Of a stretch of 64,000 nt of DNA, positions 11,946 through 22,607 are shown piece by piece (positions within the stretch are counted from its first letter, which is position 1; each line of letters begins with the position of its first letter). The DNA is from Cristatella mucedo (taxonomy: Eukaryota > Bryozoa > Phylactolaemata > Cristatellidae), in NCBI GenBank assembly GCA_009760855.2, contig WPIO01000042.1:1322501-1386500 (forward strand), written 5' to 3'. The translations under genes and the position numbers were made by a program. A model generated the notes under the pieces. That model ran no database searches. It was given only the letters and a program-made list of their open reading frames with translations, and was not told where the DNA came from.

Positions 11946-12454
11946 GGCTACGCTCCTTGAGCTGGGTCGGGAGAGTGACTTTGTGGAGGTCCACCCCAAA
12001 TATTGGCGGCGGCGGCGGTGTTCGACCGGAACTAGAGCCGTTAGCTCCACTAGCCGGTGCTGAAGAGCTAGCTCGGCGTCGAAGTCACAGCCAAAAAACG
12101 TCGGATTGTATCGCGCATCTGTTAGCACCAATGGGCTTCGCCGAATGTCGGGAAGTTGCTGTTCGATTGACGAGAGCTTGCACAATAAAGTGCCATCCAG
12201 TGCAGGATCTTGAAAAACGTAGTCGCGTGTGCGACCGTCCGTCCAAGGCGAGGCGGGCAGGCGCCACTTCCGGCTTTGACACGCACGAGCATTAGTGAGC
12301 CTGCGCTGCGGACCCGGGTTCGAGGTTTCGTTTCATAAATTATATGCAAATTGTCATAACAAAATAAGCCACACACATCCAGGGTCGTCCCTTTGCATTA
12401 ATTAATGCATGAGAAGTTTAGACAGAGGGGGTGGCTAAAGTTGAAACTGAACGT

Positions 12455-12622
12455 CAGCTGGTTCAGCAGCTTAATTCATATAGTACGAGATGAGCCTTGA
12501 CGATTTTCACGTCGGGTTGCAATGGGCACCAAAGGATCGCCGGCATCCGGACTTGAACCTGCGACCTGAGCGATGAAGAGCGATCGGCTGATCACTCAGG
12601 GCTGAGACCGAAGGACTAGCTG
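12455..12622 (-). mobile_element. tRNA-derived SINE
   Basis: Minus strand: CAGGTTCAAGTCC as B box, upstream GATCGCTCTTCATCGCTC, then GGCGATCCTTTGGTGCCCA and the terminal GCTGCTGAACCAGC. Same family as the copies at 4.5, 6.2 and 43.6 kb. Confidence 0.6.
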
Positions 12623-15600
12623 CTTGGGTAAGGCAGGTATCAGGCAGCAAAGCTAACAAGCTAAGCAGTTTTTTTTCCGGTAACTGTGCATCGCTGTCGA
12701 TTCGTTCACGTTCACGTTCACGTTTTGAAATGAGCAACGTAGAACAATGTAGCGGGATGAATACTCTACACCTTAATTGGAGAATCTCGTGAGTAGGCGA
12801 GGCGACTGTACCGGACCAGACATCGATTGCACGCTGATACCCTTAAGTCACAATCGATGGCTGGCAGCGTGGTCGCGAAGCGATGACTTATTGTCCAGCT
12901 GCGAGGTGAAATGAATCAATACAGTTATAATTCGAACAGTATGAAAGTACGCACTTGTGTAGCAGCAATTTAAGCATGGTACACATTTTTGTTTTTAGAA
13001 AACTAGAGCCTTAGGCATTCTAAGAATCAGGATAACCCTTCAAACGCGGCGGTTCGGTGCTTCGATGGACTTACATCCAAAGGTTTGATAGCGGCTTAAT
13101 GTACAATTCCTATAGCTGAAGCCGCATTGATGCGCACAGGACGAGCGAGCGATGCTTTCTACTACACTGTATTTCTAATGCCTTCTACTATCCCTCCTCC
13201 TGGTTCCTTGCGGCTTCGAGTTTAGTCGCCGTTTTTACGGATATATTTTTTTGCAGCAGCCTAGACAAAATGTGCACTGACAAATTCACACAGCGTGCGC
13301 CTAGCATGTCGCTTTCAAGAACAGAATGCACACTTCTGGCAAACTCGAACTCTCAACAGCGATCAGATCAGGCTGCTACTTGTAATGCACTGCACAACGT
13401 GACGCCACAGGCGTTAGCAAGTTATGTGTGAGAAAGTAGCTCCGCTTTTGCTTGGTAAAATAAAACGAAATCTCCTGGCTGATGAACTTTACATGTAGGA
13501 ACTACGTTAAACTGTCACTGCGTGTCCACTAGTTTTGTGTATACACTGAATGGGCAGAAATGTGGCCATATTTATGATCTCAACAGGCACTCTAACTTAG
13601 ATCCATGCTGTGGTGGTTTTAGCTTATAGCGTCAAACGTTTCTAAAGAGCCTCACATGTCTACATAATGTAAAAAGATGTTTCTTCATATCAAGATGTAT
13701 ATCAAGCATGTTTCTTTTTATCTAATACCTCTCTGAGGTAAGGTGCTAACACGCGTAGTGGTAACGTGCTCGCGTTCAACGACCACGGTTCCGGCGAAAG
13801 CTCTGTGAGGGCGAACTGTTATGGAAGCATCTTTTTTATCTATCCCATAGTTTTTTCCGACCTTATCTAGTCAGTAGCCATGAGTGACCGAACAAAGTTT
13901 CTCAAACCTCGACCCATCCTCAACAAGCATCCAACGTCGATCATGTTAATTTCTTGAAAGAAGCGTACTTGGCAGTTTATGTAGGTCTTTAAATGCGTTA
14001 TTAAATTGCAGTGACAAGGCAGTAACTTTAAAAATCGCTAGGCAAGCCTATTTGGCAAGCTTATCACATCCGATCAACAACAGAAAAAAATACAGCGTGT
14101 ATTATTTGCTCCAAACGTCGCTTCCCCATAATTTCCTCTTTTAGGTGGCATGCTTCTATGGATTATGCCATAACCAGTGGAATTCGAGTCCATGTCTTTT
14201 TTTCTCGTTACCGGCTCGCGCTCGGACACAACCTTTCAAACACACTCAGAGTGAGCTTGAGCTGAAGTGAGGCTAAAATTTGCCTACGACTTATGATTTA
14301 CCTACGCCAGTTACTTATCAAAGCTCCTAAAGTGGCGTGAGTGTTATGCAGGATAATTTTGTATTGTGCAGTCTAAGCCTAAGAGTTGCACTCTGAGTTT
14401 CACTAAGCCAAAGCTTCAGCTAAACATGTGAACACAGCTGATGCTTGCAGCGGCCTCGATGAGTACCTATTAGCTGTCTATGAGAACATTTCGGCTACGA
14501 TGAGCACATAACCGGTTTGTAATCGCTCGCTGGAGGCTCATAACACCGGAAGCTCATAACGCAGGGACAGAGATTGACAATGATTCATTACTGAACTCAA
14601 CCTGCCTGACCTTCGTGGCATAGCACAGTGCTGTTTGACCCCGTCCATTTAGCAGGTTGAGTCTGAAAATAAAAATACTGCCCAAATTGACAGTTAATTG
14701 ACATAATGGCATACCTGCAATTAATTGCAGCGGAAGCTAAGGCAAGTTAACGGTCATCAACATTTCTCAGACTTGGTAGATGATAGCAAGGTAACTGTGC
14801 AGGCATGCTTCTTTAGCATGTGACCGTGTCGTTAGGATGCCACAGAGAGACAAGTCTGGTTCGTAATCTCGCCAATGCTATCGTTCAGTTACACGTTCCC
14901 GTTAAAGATGACCTCGCCTTCTGGTATTTCGCGACAATTTACGGCATCATTTGAGAGGAAGTATAATGGCAACCGACATTGGAGCCTGGTAGCAGGCACT
15001 ATTTAGTGCATAGCACACAAAACTAATTTGCCTGTTTAATCGGCTGTTTAATCTCGTCGGCCTTGCGGACTATCCAATGGTCGTGAACATTAATCGACGT
15101 TTTAAAAAAGTATTATGAGCAGCGTTACTTTGAATCTCGAACTCGGCGATAATGAAGCACGAGGCCGGAGGTTAGATCCCACTTTTCCTATTGACACCCT
15201 CGCCGAAGGTCGCCTGCATTAGCTTTTCAGATTGGTTCGCATACTCAACAGGCTCAGAAGGCGCAGCTAGGCCGTTCACTGGCATTCATTATTAGGGATT
15301 AGTTGACATTAATTGCTTCTGATACTCACTGACATTCATTCTTAATACATAGTTTTTTCACTTCTCTTCGATGGAAAGGCTTTGATAGCACGCGAATTGT
15401 TGCACGAACCGCAACAATCAAGTAGCTTCTCGAACTGACGCCGTTCTTTTAAATAGAAAGAAGATTATCACCCTGATATAAACGTGACGACCGTAGACGC
15501 CCTAATGCAACAGCTCCATTGCCAAATGTTTGAAGGTCTCCGAATCTTGATCTTTCCCTGGTCAAGCCAACCGTAGCGATACAGCTGCAAAGCTGTCGCA

Positions 15601-16019
15601 CTGGTTCCTAGTGGTGCGGCAATACTCTGCCCAGGTTGCACTGGCTCCTCTTGATGCCGCCGTGTCGTGCTCAGGGGCTGCATCCACGATCTAGCCGCCT
15701 CGGCTACACCGTTAAAGCGATATTACGTAACCAAAATCAAAGTCGCTGGCGGCTCAGCTATTTTCCCACTTGCAAGGGCAGCGCTTCCACTTGGAGCAAT
15801 TTTTTATTCTTTGCGTTGCCTGCTTTTAGTAAGATCTAACGAGTGTCTAAAGTGCATATTGGTCAGACGTTGTGGATGCCGGAATGCTCAGCCAGTAGCA
15901 CCACTCAGCAGAACTAATTAGCCCTGTCAAAGTTGAGACATGGCCTCTACAGGCAACACATGTTAGCGCCGTGCAGGCGTTATGGTCATGTGCACCGACA
16001 TTACATCCGGTAAAAATAA
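12623..16019. other. Unassigned repeat-poor stretch
   Basis: No coding frame longer than about 85 codons and none convincing. A plus-strand tRNA-like fragment is possible at 13,735-13,815 (GTGGTAACGTGCTCGCG, then ACGGTTCCGGCG). An old LINE-A scrap lies at 14.3 kb. Confidence 0.5.
14318..14410 (-). mobile_element. LINE-A 3' remnant
   Basis: The string GTGTTATGCAGGATAATTTTG and the following 50 bases resemble the reverse complement of the LINE-A 3' end (GTGTTACGCAGGAGAGTTTTG at 6,382-6,402). Short and diverged. Confidence 0.35.
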
Positions 16020-16150
16020 ATATAATTCATTTGTATAGCAACACAAGATAACTTAATGTCTATTCAGGCGCTTCACATATACCATGGGGTCGAGCCCACG
16101 ACATCGGCCTGACCTTGGTTGGGGTGAGCGCCCTAACTGCTGGGTCAAAT
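16020..16150 (-). mobile_element. tRNA-derived SINE, diverged
   Basis: Minus strand shows an A-box-like TTAGGGCGCTCACC and a B-box-like GGGCTCGACCCC about 40 bases apart. The plus-strand TTTGTATAGCAACAC matches the SINE body at 6.2 kb. Confidence 0.45.
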
Positions 16151-16472
16151 CAGCTCATAAGCAGACCTGGGATGAAGTGAAAGGAGTGTGGCAGCATTAA
16201 AAGCAAACTGTTTCCGGGGTGCAGTGATGATAAGTTAAAAAAATCAGATACCCTTGAAATAATTAGGAAAAGCAGTCCTAAAAGCTACTCAACAAGAATG
16301 TCGAGCACGAAAGCCTTCAAATGTGAGTGCTCGAAAACTAGGATCGCGACTGGGAGTGGCGCCTTGGAGAGACTTAAAAGTGCAGCGTACGGGAGACGCG
16401 GAGGAATCCATGGCCTTTCCATCCTTTGCATGGAAGGTGCGAGCGGCGTGTGCAAGCTGCAACCTGAAAGCT

Positions 16473-16662
16473 CAGCTTCTCCTAATGCTGAGACCCTTCC
16501 TAATACAGCTCCTCATGTTGTGGCGACCCCAACCATAAAATTATCGTGCAAAAATTATTGTGCAAAGGTGCGCATGCGTGTTTTCCGATGGTCCCACGTG
16601 ACCTTTGCGAACGGGTTGTTCGACCCTCAAATGGGTGGCGACCCACAGGTTGAGAACCGCTG
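16473..16662. mobile_element. SPIN-like hAT-Charlie MITE
   Basis: Read on the minus strand, the right end is CAGCGGTTCTCAACCTGTGG, then GGGTCGAACAACCC and GACCATCGGAAAACACGC. The plus-strand left part reads CTTCCTAATACAGCTCCTC, TGTTGTGGCGACCCC and AACCATAAAATTAT. These are the hallmark sequences of the short non-autonomous hAT-Charlie elements called SPIN (Space Invaders) and their relatives. The left terminus is degraded, so no 8-bp duplication can be confirmed. No coding capacity. Confidence 0.78.
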
Positions 16663-16779
16663 CTCTAGGGGCAGCTCGTCTAAAACTAGCATATCAGTAC
16701 CTGCAGAACTGCTTAAGACAGCGGTAGGGCTTTCTTGCTTTTACAGTGCTGGCGATAAGTCGCGCTCAACTAGTAGGCG

Positions 16780-16785
16780 GACGTC
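16780..16785. repeat. Polinton target-site duplication, left
   Basis: GACGTC here against GACGTA at 38,096-38,101. The site is palindromic, so the exact edge between duplication and TIR is ambiguous by a base. Polintons characteristically make 6-bp duplications. Confidence 0.65.
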
Positions 16786-16938
16786 TGTTGTAAGAAAAGT
16801 CCACCTTTTAGAACAGTTCCCCTTTTTTTAGGACACTTCATGTTCACTACGTTCACATTCGATGTCCTAAAAAAGGGGAACTGTCCTAAAAGTGGACTTT
16901 TCCTCCAGCACTAAAAATTTTGTCCTATGATTTTTTAT
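16786..16938 (+). repeat. Polinton left terminal inverted repeat, itself palindromic
   Basis: It starts TGTTGTAAGAAAAGTC and is the near-exact inverse of 37,948-38,095. Within it, 16,794-16,835 and 16,863-16,902 are inverse complements (GAAAAGTCCAC ... GGACA against TGTCC ... GTGGACTTTTC) around a 27-base centre. A single strand of this end could therefore fold into a hairpin of about 40 base pairs. The last bases hold the stop of the PLA2-like gene. Confidence 0.92.
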
Positions 16939-17700
16939 ATCTTTTTTCTGCTAATGTCTAGCATCCTATCAACAATGCCTCGGGCATAATTTTTTATCTT
17001 ATTCAAACTTGATGGATTGTTTACTTTATCTTGTAAGAAATCAGTTGCAAATGAATCGCTTAACATTTCACCAATACCTAAACCCAATTTTGCTTTTGCC
17101 GCCATGATAGCAGCCACTGTTTTAGCGTCTTTCCTAAACATAAGCAGGCTGCCTAGGATCAAGAGCAATGCGGGCAGCACTTTTAGCAAGAACAAGGTCT
17201 GACAGATTCCGTATGTCTGTTCTTCTTGGTTCTGGCATTCCATCAGTCTCTGTATATGTATGATCATGGATAAGTGCACGATTATCAAGATCATTAACGC
17301 CTTGGTAGCCTTGTTCCATTCTTTGAGCGAACTTAGTTCCCGGACCCGCATAAGTATATCTATTAGTATTATTGAAATTTCCACCAGGAACATTTTCAGA
17401 TTGAACGCCGTTTGGTAGTTTTAAGTGAAATTCTCTTCCTCCAGATATCTTATTTATTATATCTACAATACCAGAACCATGCTTTCTATTTGTCTTTAAC
17501 TGTATAAGACTCAAATTCAACTGCATTCCTACTCCTTTAGTCTTATACTTTTCTATTCTTCTTTTTTGAGTATCAGTTACAAGAATAGATTTAGTACCAC
17601 TTAAATCAGCATGTTTTAATCTTATGGAAATCGGTTCCTTAGATTTATGAATAAGATCAATTTGGTGATCGGATAGATCAAGTTTGACTTCTTTATACAT
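16935..17700 (-). pseudogene. Parvovirus-type phospholipase A2 virion protein, one frameshift
   Basis: The N-terminal 90 residues carry the repeated S/T-Q-type and LRL-type segments seen at the head of Polinton/adintovirus PLA2 proteins. Then comes the enzyme core: the calcium loop YAGPGT at residues 117-122 and the catalytic D139-A142-H145-D146-Y149, an exact DxxAxxHDxxY. In parvoviruses this domain breaches endosomal membranes during entry; the same role here is inference. ISGGR at 85-89 fits an adenain cleavage site. A shift near 17,140-17,170 moves the C-terminal ~70 residues (Ala/Lys rich, ending SRKKI) to another frame. The ATG is directly preceded by TTTATATAGA. Confidence 0.75.
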
Positions 17701-17747
17701 TCTATATAAACTAAAATTATATTAAACATTTATAAAACTATGTATAA

Positions 17748-18305
17748 ATGGATCAAGATGAAGTCACTTCTTTGAGAGAACGTGTCAATGAATTATTATC
17801 TTACAATGCTTTTACAGGTAAGTTTGTGTGGAATGAAAGTCGTGGGCGTATTTCTAGAGGAGAAGAAGCTGGAGTGATAACAGTTGGTGGTTATAGACAA
17901 ATAAAAATTGATGGAAAATCGTACCTTGCTCATAGATTAGCGTGGTTGATTGTAACTGGTAAACTACCTTTGGATGAGATTGATCACACTAATAATGATA
18001 AACTAAATACTTCCTTTAATAATTTACGTGAAGCGACTTGTGGTAAAAATCAAAGAAATAAAAGAAAACTAAAAAATAATACTTCTGGCTTTATTGGTGT
18101 GTGTTGGAGTGAACGTTCAAAAAAGTGGATGTCACGAGTAGAAGTAAATAAAGTTTCTCATTATATTGGTTTATTTGACGATATAGAGGAAGCAGCCGTT
18201 GCTAGGGACATGGAAGCCATACGTTTACATCTCCAATTTGCAAAACTTAATTTTACTTATACTCTAACAGAAGATAATAAAATAGTTCGCTACAGTGACT
18301 TTTAG
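17748..18305 (+). CDS. HNH-AP2 homing-type endonuclease, intact
   Basis: An uninterrupted 185-codon gene. Residues about 60-105 form an HNH core (AHRLAWLIVTGKLP, EIDHTNNDKLNTSFNNLR, then GKNQRNKR). Residues about 110-165 form an AP2-like DNA-binding domain (GFIGVCWSERSKKWMSRV, HYIGLFDDIEEAA). This combination is common in free-standing homing endonucleases of phages and large DNA viruses. It would cut a DNA site and promote its own spread; the target here is unknown. It diverges from the PLA2 gene across a 47-bp gap, and its stop TAG overlaps the stop of the convergent gene (TTTAG). Its open frame in a decayed element suggests late arrival or selection. Confidence 0.85.
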   Translation: MDQDEVTSLRERVNELLSYNAFTGKFVWNESRGRISRGEEAGVITVGGYRQIKIDGKSYLAHRLAWLIVTGKLPLDEIDHTNNDKLNTSFNNLREATCGKNQRNKRKLKNNTSGFIGVCWSERSKKWMSRVEVNKVSHYIGLFDDIEEAAVARDMEAIRLHLQFAKLNFTYTLTEDNKIVRYSDF

Positions 18306-19328
18306 TTCTTACATCTTCGTTTTAGTTCATCTCTAAGTTTAATCATTTCGTTATATATTTCTTGACTCTTACCTTGTGCAAAAAGATTACTCAATAGGAT
18401 TGCACTCTCAGCTTTATAGTCACATGTTTTACGACCACCAACAGTAGAAGCTTCTACTTTTTTATGTCTCTTTTTAAATCTTCACTATAATTAACACCTC
18501 CTTTCTCTACAAGCTCTCTTCCCTTATTAAGATAAGTTAATCTGTTTTTGACTTCTGAATTCTGTACTTTATCACTTAAATCTATATCAACCCCTTTTTC
18601 AAGTAGTTCTATCATGTTTTTCAAGTCTACAATAGCATTATTTAATCTTTCTTTTTGGAGTGTATTTTGTTTATCAATCCTGCAACTGCTACAGTTATTG
18701 AAACTGCTAAACCAACTTTTCCTATTACACTTGCTATGCTAGCGATGATGGCTGGAATAGCAGGTAAAAAGCCTCCTCTCATTTCAAGAAAGTTCTTCTT
18801 CCATGCTATAGGATCAAGTTGCGTTGCACCCCAAAAAACTTCTTCTCCAAATGTTTTAGATAAAAGCTTACTAGGATCTAAATACCAATCACTGTTTGCT
18901 TTTTCAGCTTCTAATAATATCTCATTAATGTAGAAACCTACTTCCAAACTTGCAACCATCTTTGAGAGTCCTTCTTTTTTATCTGACATTGTTTTCCAGA
19001 AGACTTGTCCATACTTACTAGAAGATATATCATCAACAATTTCTTTTATAAACAAACCAAGATCTACTATTCCTGTTACTCCTGATAGAAAACCTCCTAG
19101 AGCTTTTGTAGCTGTTCCAATGACCTTGAAAGATTGTAATACTTTTGGAACGATCTTTGCGATCTTGTTTGAGGCCTGTAAGGACAGCTTCATAGCAACT
19201 TTAGGTACTATTTTTATAACTGCTTTAGAACCTACTTCTGTTGCTGTTGTAATACCTGAAACGACTTTTTTAGTTGTATCTACTCCTTCTTTTATACTAT
19301 CAACACCTTTTCCTTTTTTATTCTTCAT
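18302..19328 (-). pseudogene. Hydrophobic minor virion protein candidate (pVI/pX-like layout), two frameshifts
   Basis: About 340 codons in three frame segments; the first 228 are open (18,642-19,328). The N-terminus is Lys-rich, followed by amphipathic and hydrophobic stretches. MRGGF (18,769-18,783) fits the adenain consensus (M/I/L)xGG|x. It is directly followed by some 30 hydrophobic residues (FLPAIPAIIASIASVIG ...), the arrangement of adenovirus membrane-lytic or core peptides. Frame is lost at AAAAAG near 18,650 and again near 18,480. The tail, rich in Lys/Glu, ends at 18,302. Function is inference; no sequence family is certain. Confidence 0.5.
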
Positions 19329-19341
19329 ATATTATAAGTGA
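19329..19341. promoter_or_regulatory. Thirteen-base divergent start region
   Basis: Only ATATTATAAGTGA separates the start codons of the minus-strand hydrophobic protein and the plus-strand fibre 1. Any promoter for both genes must lie here or inside the genes. It fits the start-proximal TATA-like motif used elsewhere in the element. Confidence 0.5.
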
Positions 19342-20208
19342 ATGGAAAAAGTTAGAAAGATTAATGGTTCTATTTACAGTGATCTTAACGCTAACGGAAA
19401 TAGAGTTACCAACTTAGCATACCCTATTAATGATGGTGATGCAATAAATTTGAGCAATGGTTTTAGTTCAAACTTTGGAGGAAGTGTTGCTACAAATGTT
19501 ATAGGCGATTTAGCAACCGTTTCAAGTATGTCTGGGTTTCTTTAAAAAACTAATGGAAAGATGATGTCACAGTTGAATTGTAAGGATGTTTTTGGTATAT
19601 CAGGAAACTCTGCTGATGGAACTGTATACAGTGATTTAAGACCTTATAAAGTGATTAACTATGGACTCTTAAAAAATATGACACAAGTGTTTCAAGGTAA
19701 AGCAACTGCAAGTATGAATATGGGAAATAAGAATATTACTAACTTAAAAGACTCTGATACTGTAACAAAACAATATGTAGATAATAATAAACAAATATCG
19801 TTTAGGTATTTTGGAGCAGGCTCTGGTACTTATCCAAACGTATTTTATCTTGATATGCTTGGTTTAAGTATTACAGCTAATGGTAGTACAGGAGATAAAT
19901 TTCAACTGCAACAACTCACACCAAGTGATAAGCCTATTGTAGCAACCACTGGAGATGTTGTTGCGTATATGATTAATCTTAAAACATTCTTTCCCGGTGT
20001 ACTACCCAACTTTAAAATGGTGAGTGGTGTTATGTTTGCAACCGACAAAACAAAGTCTTACGTAGAGTTATCTACTGATAATACTTATGGAGTTAGTGGT
20101 ACTCTAGTTTTAATAATTAACACTGATGGAACGTGTAGATATGCTATCGATAAATTTACTGTTGCAAGTGGAATAACTTACATTGATTTTCTTTTTACTA
20201 TTGTATAG
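19342..20208 (+). pseudogene. Fibre protein 1, phage-tail-fibre-type repeats, one in-frame stop
   Basis: 289 codons in one frame, broken only by TAA at 19,543-19,545. The shaft contains the motif NGNRVTNLAYPINDGDAIN and later MGNKNITNLKDSDTVTKQYVD, a pattern (x-N-x-I-x-N-L ... DA/DT-x-x-K-x-Y-V-D) well known from bacteriophage tail fibres. The C-terminal 120 residues are a beta-rich head with the ending FTVASGITYIDFLF. Presumably a trimeric receptor-binding fibre attached to the capsid vertex; that role is inference. It begins a cluster of three such genes, the next starting 3 bases after its stop. Confidence 0.7.
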
Positions 20209-20210
20209 AA

Positions 20211-21082
20211 ATGTTTAGACCTAAAAGAAGAGGAATTGGTATAACAAATTACATTAAAAAAAGTGGTGATGTACTTACAGGTAGTTTAAGTATGAATGGA
20301 AATTTGATAAAGGATTTAGGTGATCCTGTTGATCTTGGAGATGCAGTAAATAGAAAGTATATAGATACCAATTTCGTTACAAAAGTATCAAGAGGAACTA
20401 CTGCTGATGGAGATATCGATATGAAAAATTATAAGTTGATAGAACTATCAAATCCTGTAAACCCTGGTGATGCTGCAACTAAAGACTATGCAGATAGTAA
20501 ATTATCTAAGACTGGTGGAACTATTAATGGAACACTAACTGTAAATGGAAATGTAAGTGTTGTAGGACCTCCTACTTCTGATAATGATATTCCAAATAAA
20601 TCGTATATGGACTCTAACTTCCTTAAACTAACAGGTGGAACTCTTAATGGAAATTTAGATATGAATGGATACTCTATCTTCTTTGAAAATGAACCTGTTA
20701 ATCCTAACGATGGTGTAAACTTTAAATATCTAAATAAAGTATCAGATGGAAATATTACTGTAATACGTTTTAGAGCAACAGTAGATGGATCTTTAACAAA
20801 ATCATTATATGGAAAAACAATTAATGGTCAATGGATCTCTACTTTAAGTGATACCACTATCCCTAGAGGTTTACTTGTTGTTACAACATTGTATGAATAT
20901 GCAACTGGAAAAAAGGTATACTACAACCTCTTCCGGAAACGTTAGTCTCGTTACAAGACCAGTTATACGGTGGTTATGCAATTGATGCAAATAAAAAACT
21001 TATTTAATCTTCAACTTTTATATCTGGTTCAAACTTATTTGATAAAGAATTAAATATCTTTGTTTATATAGCAACAACGTAA
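20211..21082 (+). pseudogene. Fibre protein 2, frameshifted near the C-terminus
   Basis: The first 244 codons are open. Four shaft repeats are visible, with the strings MNGNLIKDLGDPVDLGDAVN, MKNYKLIELSNPVNPGDAA, a GGTINGTLTVNGNVSV unit, and LNGNLDMNGYSIFFENEPVN. After 20,940 the frame shifts. The beta-rich tail, ending FDKELNIFVYIATT, continues to about 21,080, mirroring the end of fibre 1. The start has ATTGTATAGAA immediately upstream. Confidence 0.7.
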
Positions 21083-21084
21083 AA

Positions 21085-22054
21085 ATGCTTAGCAGAAGAT
21101 TATTAGAAATGAATGGAACTCTAAATCTTGGTAAAAATAGAATAGCAAATGTTGGTTCTACTATTAATGAATTAGAGGTAGTAAGTAAAACGTTTGCTGA
21201 TAATAATTATATTAGAAAAGACTGATGATATTGTAAGAGGAGACTTAGCTGCTAAGTCAAAAAATATGTAAACATAAGTTATCCGGTGAATGAAAAAGAT
21301 TTATCTACAAAGCAGTATCTTGATACGAAGGTTGGAACAGAAGGAGGACAAGTAAGAGATGGAACTCTAGAAGTAGATAGATTAACTGTTAATAACACAC
21401 AACTGATTGTTCATACACAAGAGAAAGAGCTTATACATCATTTCTAAGAACGAATAGACTTTTTAATCATGAGTCATTAATAGTGGAAGGACAAATAGGA
21501 AAAAAAGTGTTATTAACTTATCTAACGACACTACTGATGCAATCTCAGCAAAACTATTTGAAATTAACTTAAAAAAAACCTCTATACTCAAAGATAACAC
21601 TAAAATAAGAAATATCAATAGAGCAAATAATGAAATACTAACATTGTTAATGATGATACTTATTATAATGTTTATGGGAGAACGGCTGAAAATAAATCAT
21701 TTGTTCTAAAAGACGATAATGCAACTAGAATACCTTATAGAACTATTACATCAACAATATCTATAACAGTGGAAAAGTTGTCTGAAGAATATGACAATTT
21801 AATTACTAACTGTTATCATAGGTTCTACTCACCCAACTTTCTTCCTTCTAATTTACTTAATATACCTTATTCAGGTGTTGAAGGTGATTACTTTAAGTAA
21901 TTCTATAAAAAAACTTGGTATCATTGAAGAAAGTAATAAAAAAGTAATAACATTTGATCTTAGTTATCCTGTTTTAAGTTACGCAGGATTTAGAACACCT
22001 AGTCCTTTAGATGTTATTGAGATTAGTTTAGTTAAACAAGTTAGAATACGGTGA
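21085..22054 (+). pseudogene. Fibre protein 3, heavily decayed
   Basis: Starts with MNGTLNLGKNRIANVGS, then a shaft repeat (ISYPVNEKDLSTKQYLD) after a shift at about 21,225. Stops and shifts follow at several points. The C-terminal part (with FYSPNFLPSNLLNIPYSG, then VITFDLSYPVLSYAGF) differs from the heads of fibres 1 and 2, suggesting a different receptor head. TATATAG lies 14 bases before the ATG. Confidence 0.6.
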
Positions 22055-22173
22055 TATTAAAAAAATTAACTAACCTAACTAATTTTTATTTTTGTTTTTT
22101 TTATTTTTTTTTAATAATCTAATAATCAGCTGGATTGAACTCTCCTTTTTTTTTACAGAATCATAGGCTTTAA
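22055..22173. terminator. T-rich convergent intergenic spacer
   Basis: About 120 bases with runs of 8-10 T between the end of fibre 3 (+) and the end of the unknown minus-strand gene. A plausible transcription end region for both; no conserved signal identified. Confidence 0.3.
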
Positions 22174-22578
22174 CTTAATCAAGCTTCAATCTAATATTAA
22201 GTCTTCCTTCAGAGTTGTAAGAGTCTTTAGTAACATAACTACCATCGAGAACTCCAGTAATAGAAAAGTCACTTCCAAAATTTATTAACTACATCAGCAA
22301 TAGAACTGAACTTCAACTGTTTATTTTTTTGATCAAAGAATATACTTGGCTTGATACCAAAATCAATTCTAACTCCAATTGTAGACCTTTTACTCAAGTC
22401 ATATCCCTTGAAATCAAGTTTCTTACATTATGTCTTCAGTGATGTATAACCACATGTTGTAATATTGCTTAGAATATTTTGAAGTCCTCTCTTCAATGTG
22501 AACTCGAGCCGGTTTTCCTTTTGGAATTATGACTGAAGCGTTTTCAAGAACTACGAATTTCTTATTTTGGATTTCCAT
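22174..22578 (-). pseudogene. Unknown viral protein of about 135 residues, frameshifted
   Basis: The start is MEIQNKKFVVLENASVIIP with CCCTTTATAGAA just before the ATG. After about 50 codons a stop and shift (near 22,425) move the frame; it continues with KGYDLSKRSTIGVRIDFGI and, after a second shift near 22,285, ends RLNIRLKLD. Beta-rich composition. I do not recognise the family. Its position just downstream of the protease on the same strand suggests a structural or regulatory protein. Confidence 0.45.
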
Positions 22579-22607
22579 TTCTATAAAGGGTAAATAATTT
22601 GTTTAAA

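Noticed and set aside
16298-16831. 177-codon plus-strand frame
   Set aside because: It runs through the SPIN-like element and into the Polinton TIR, so it is not a gene.
19342-22054. Prophage or bacterial contamination suggested by tail-fibre repeats
   Set aside because: The genes lie inside a TIR-bounded Polinton with integrase, PolB and adenain, between eukaryotic repeats, and there are no bacterial gene signals.
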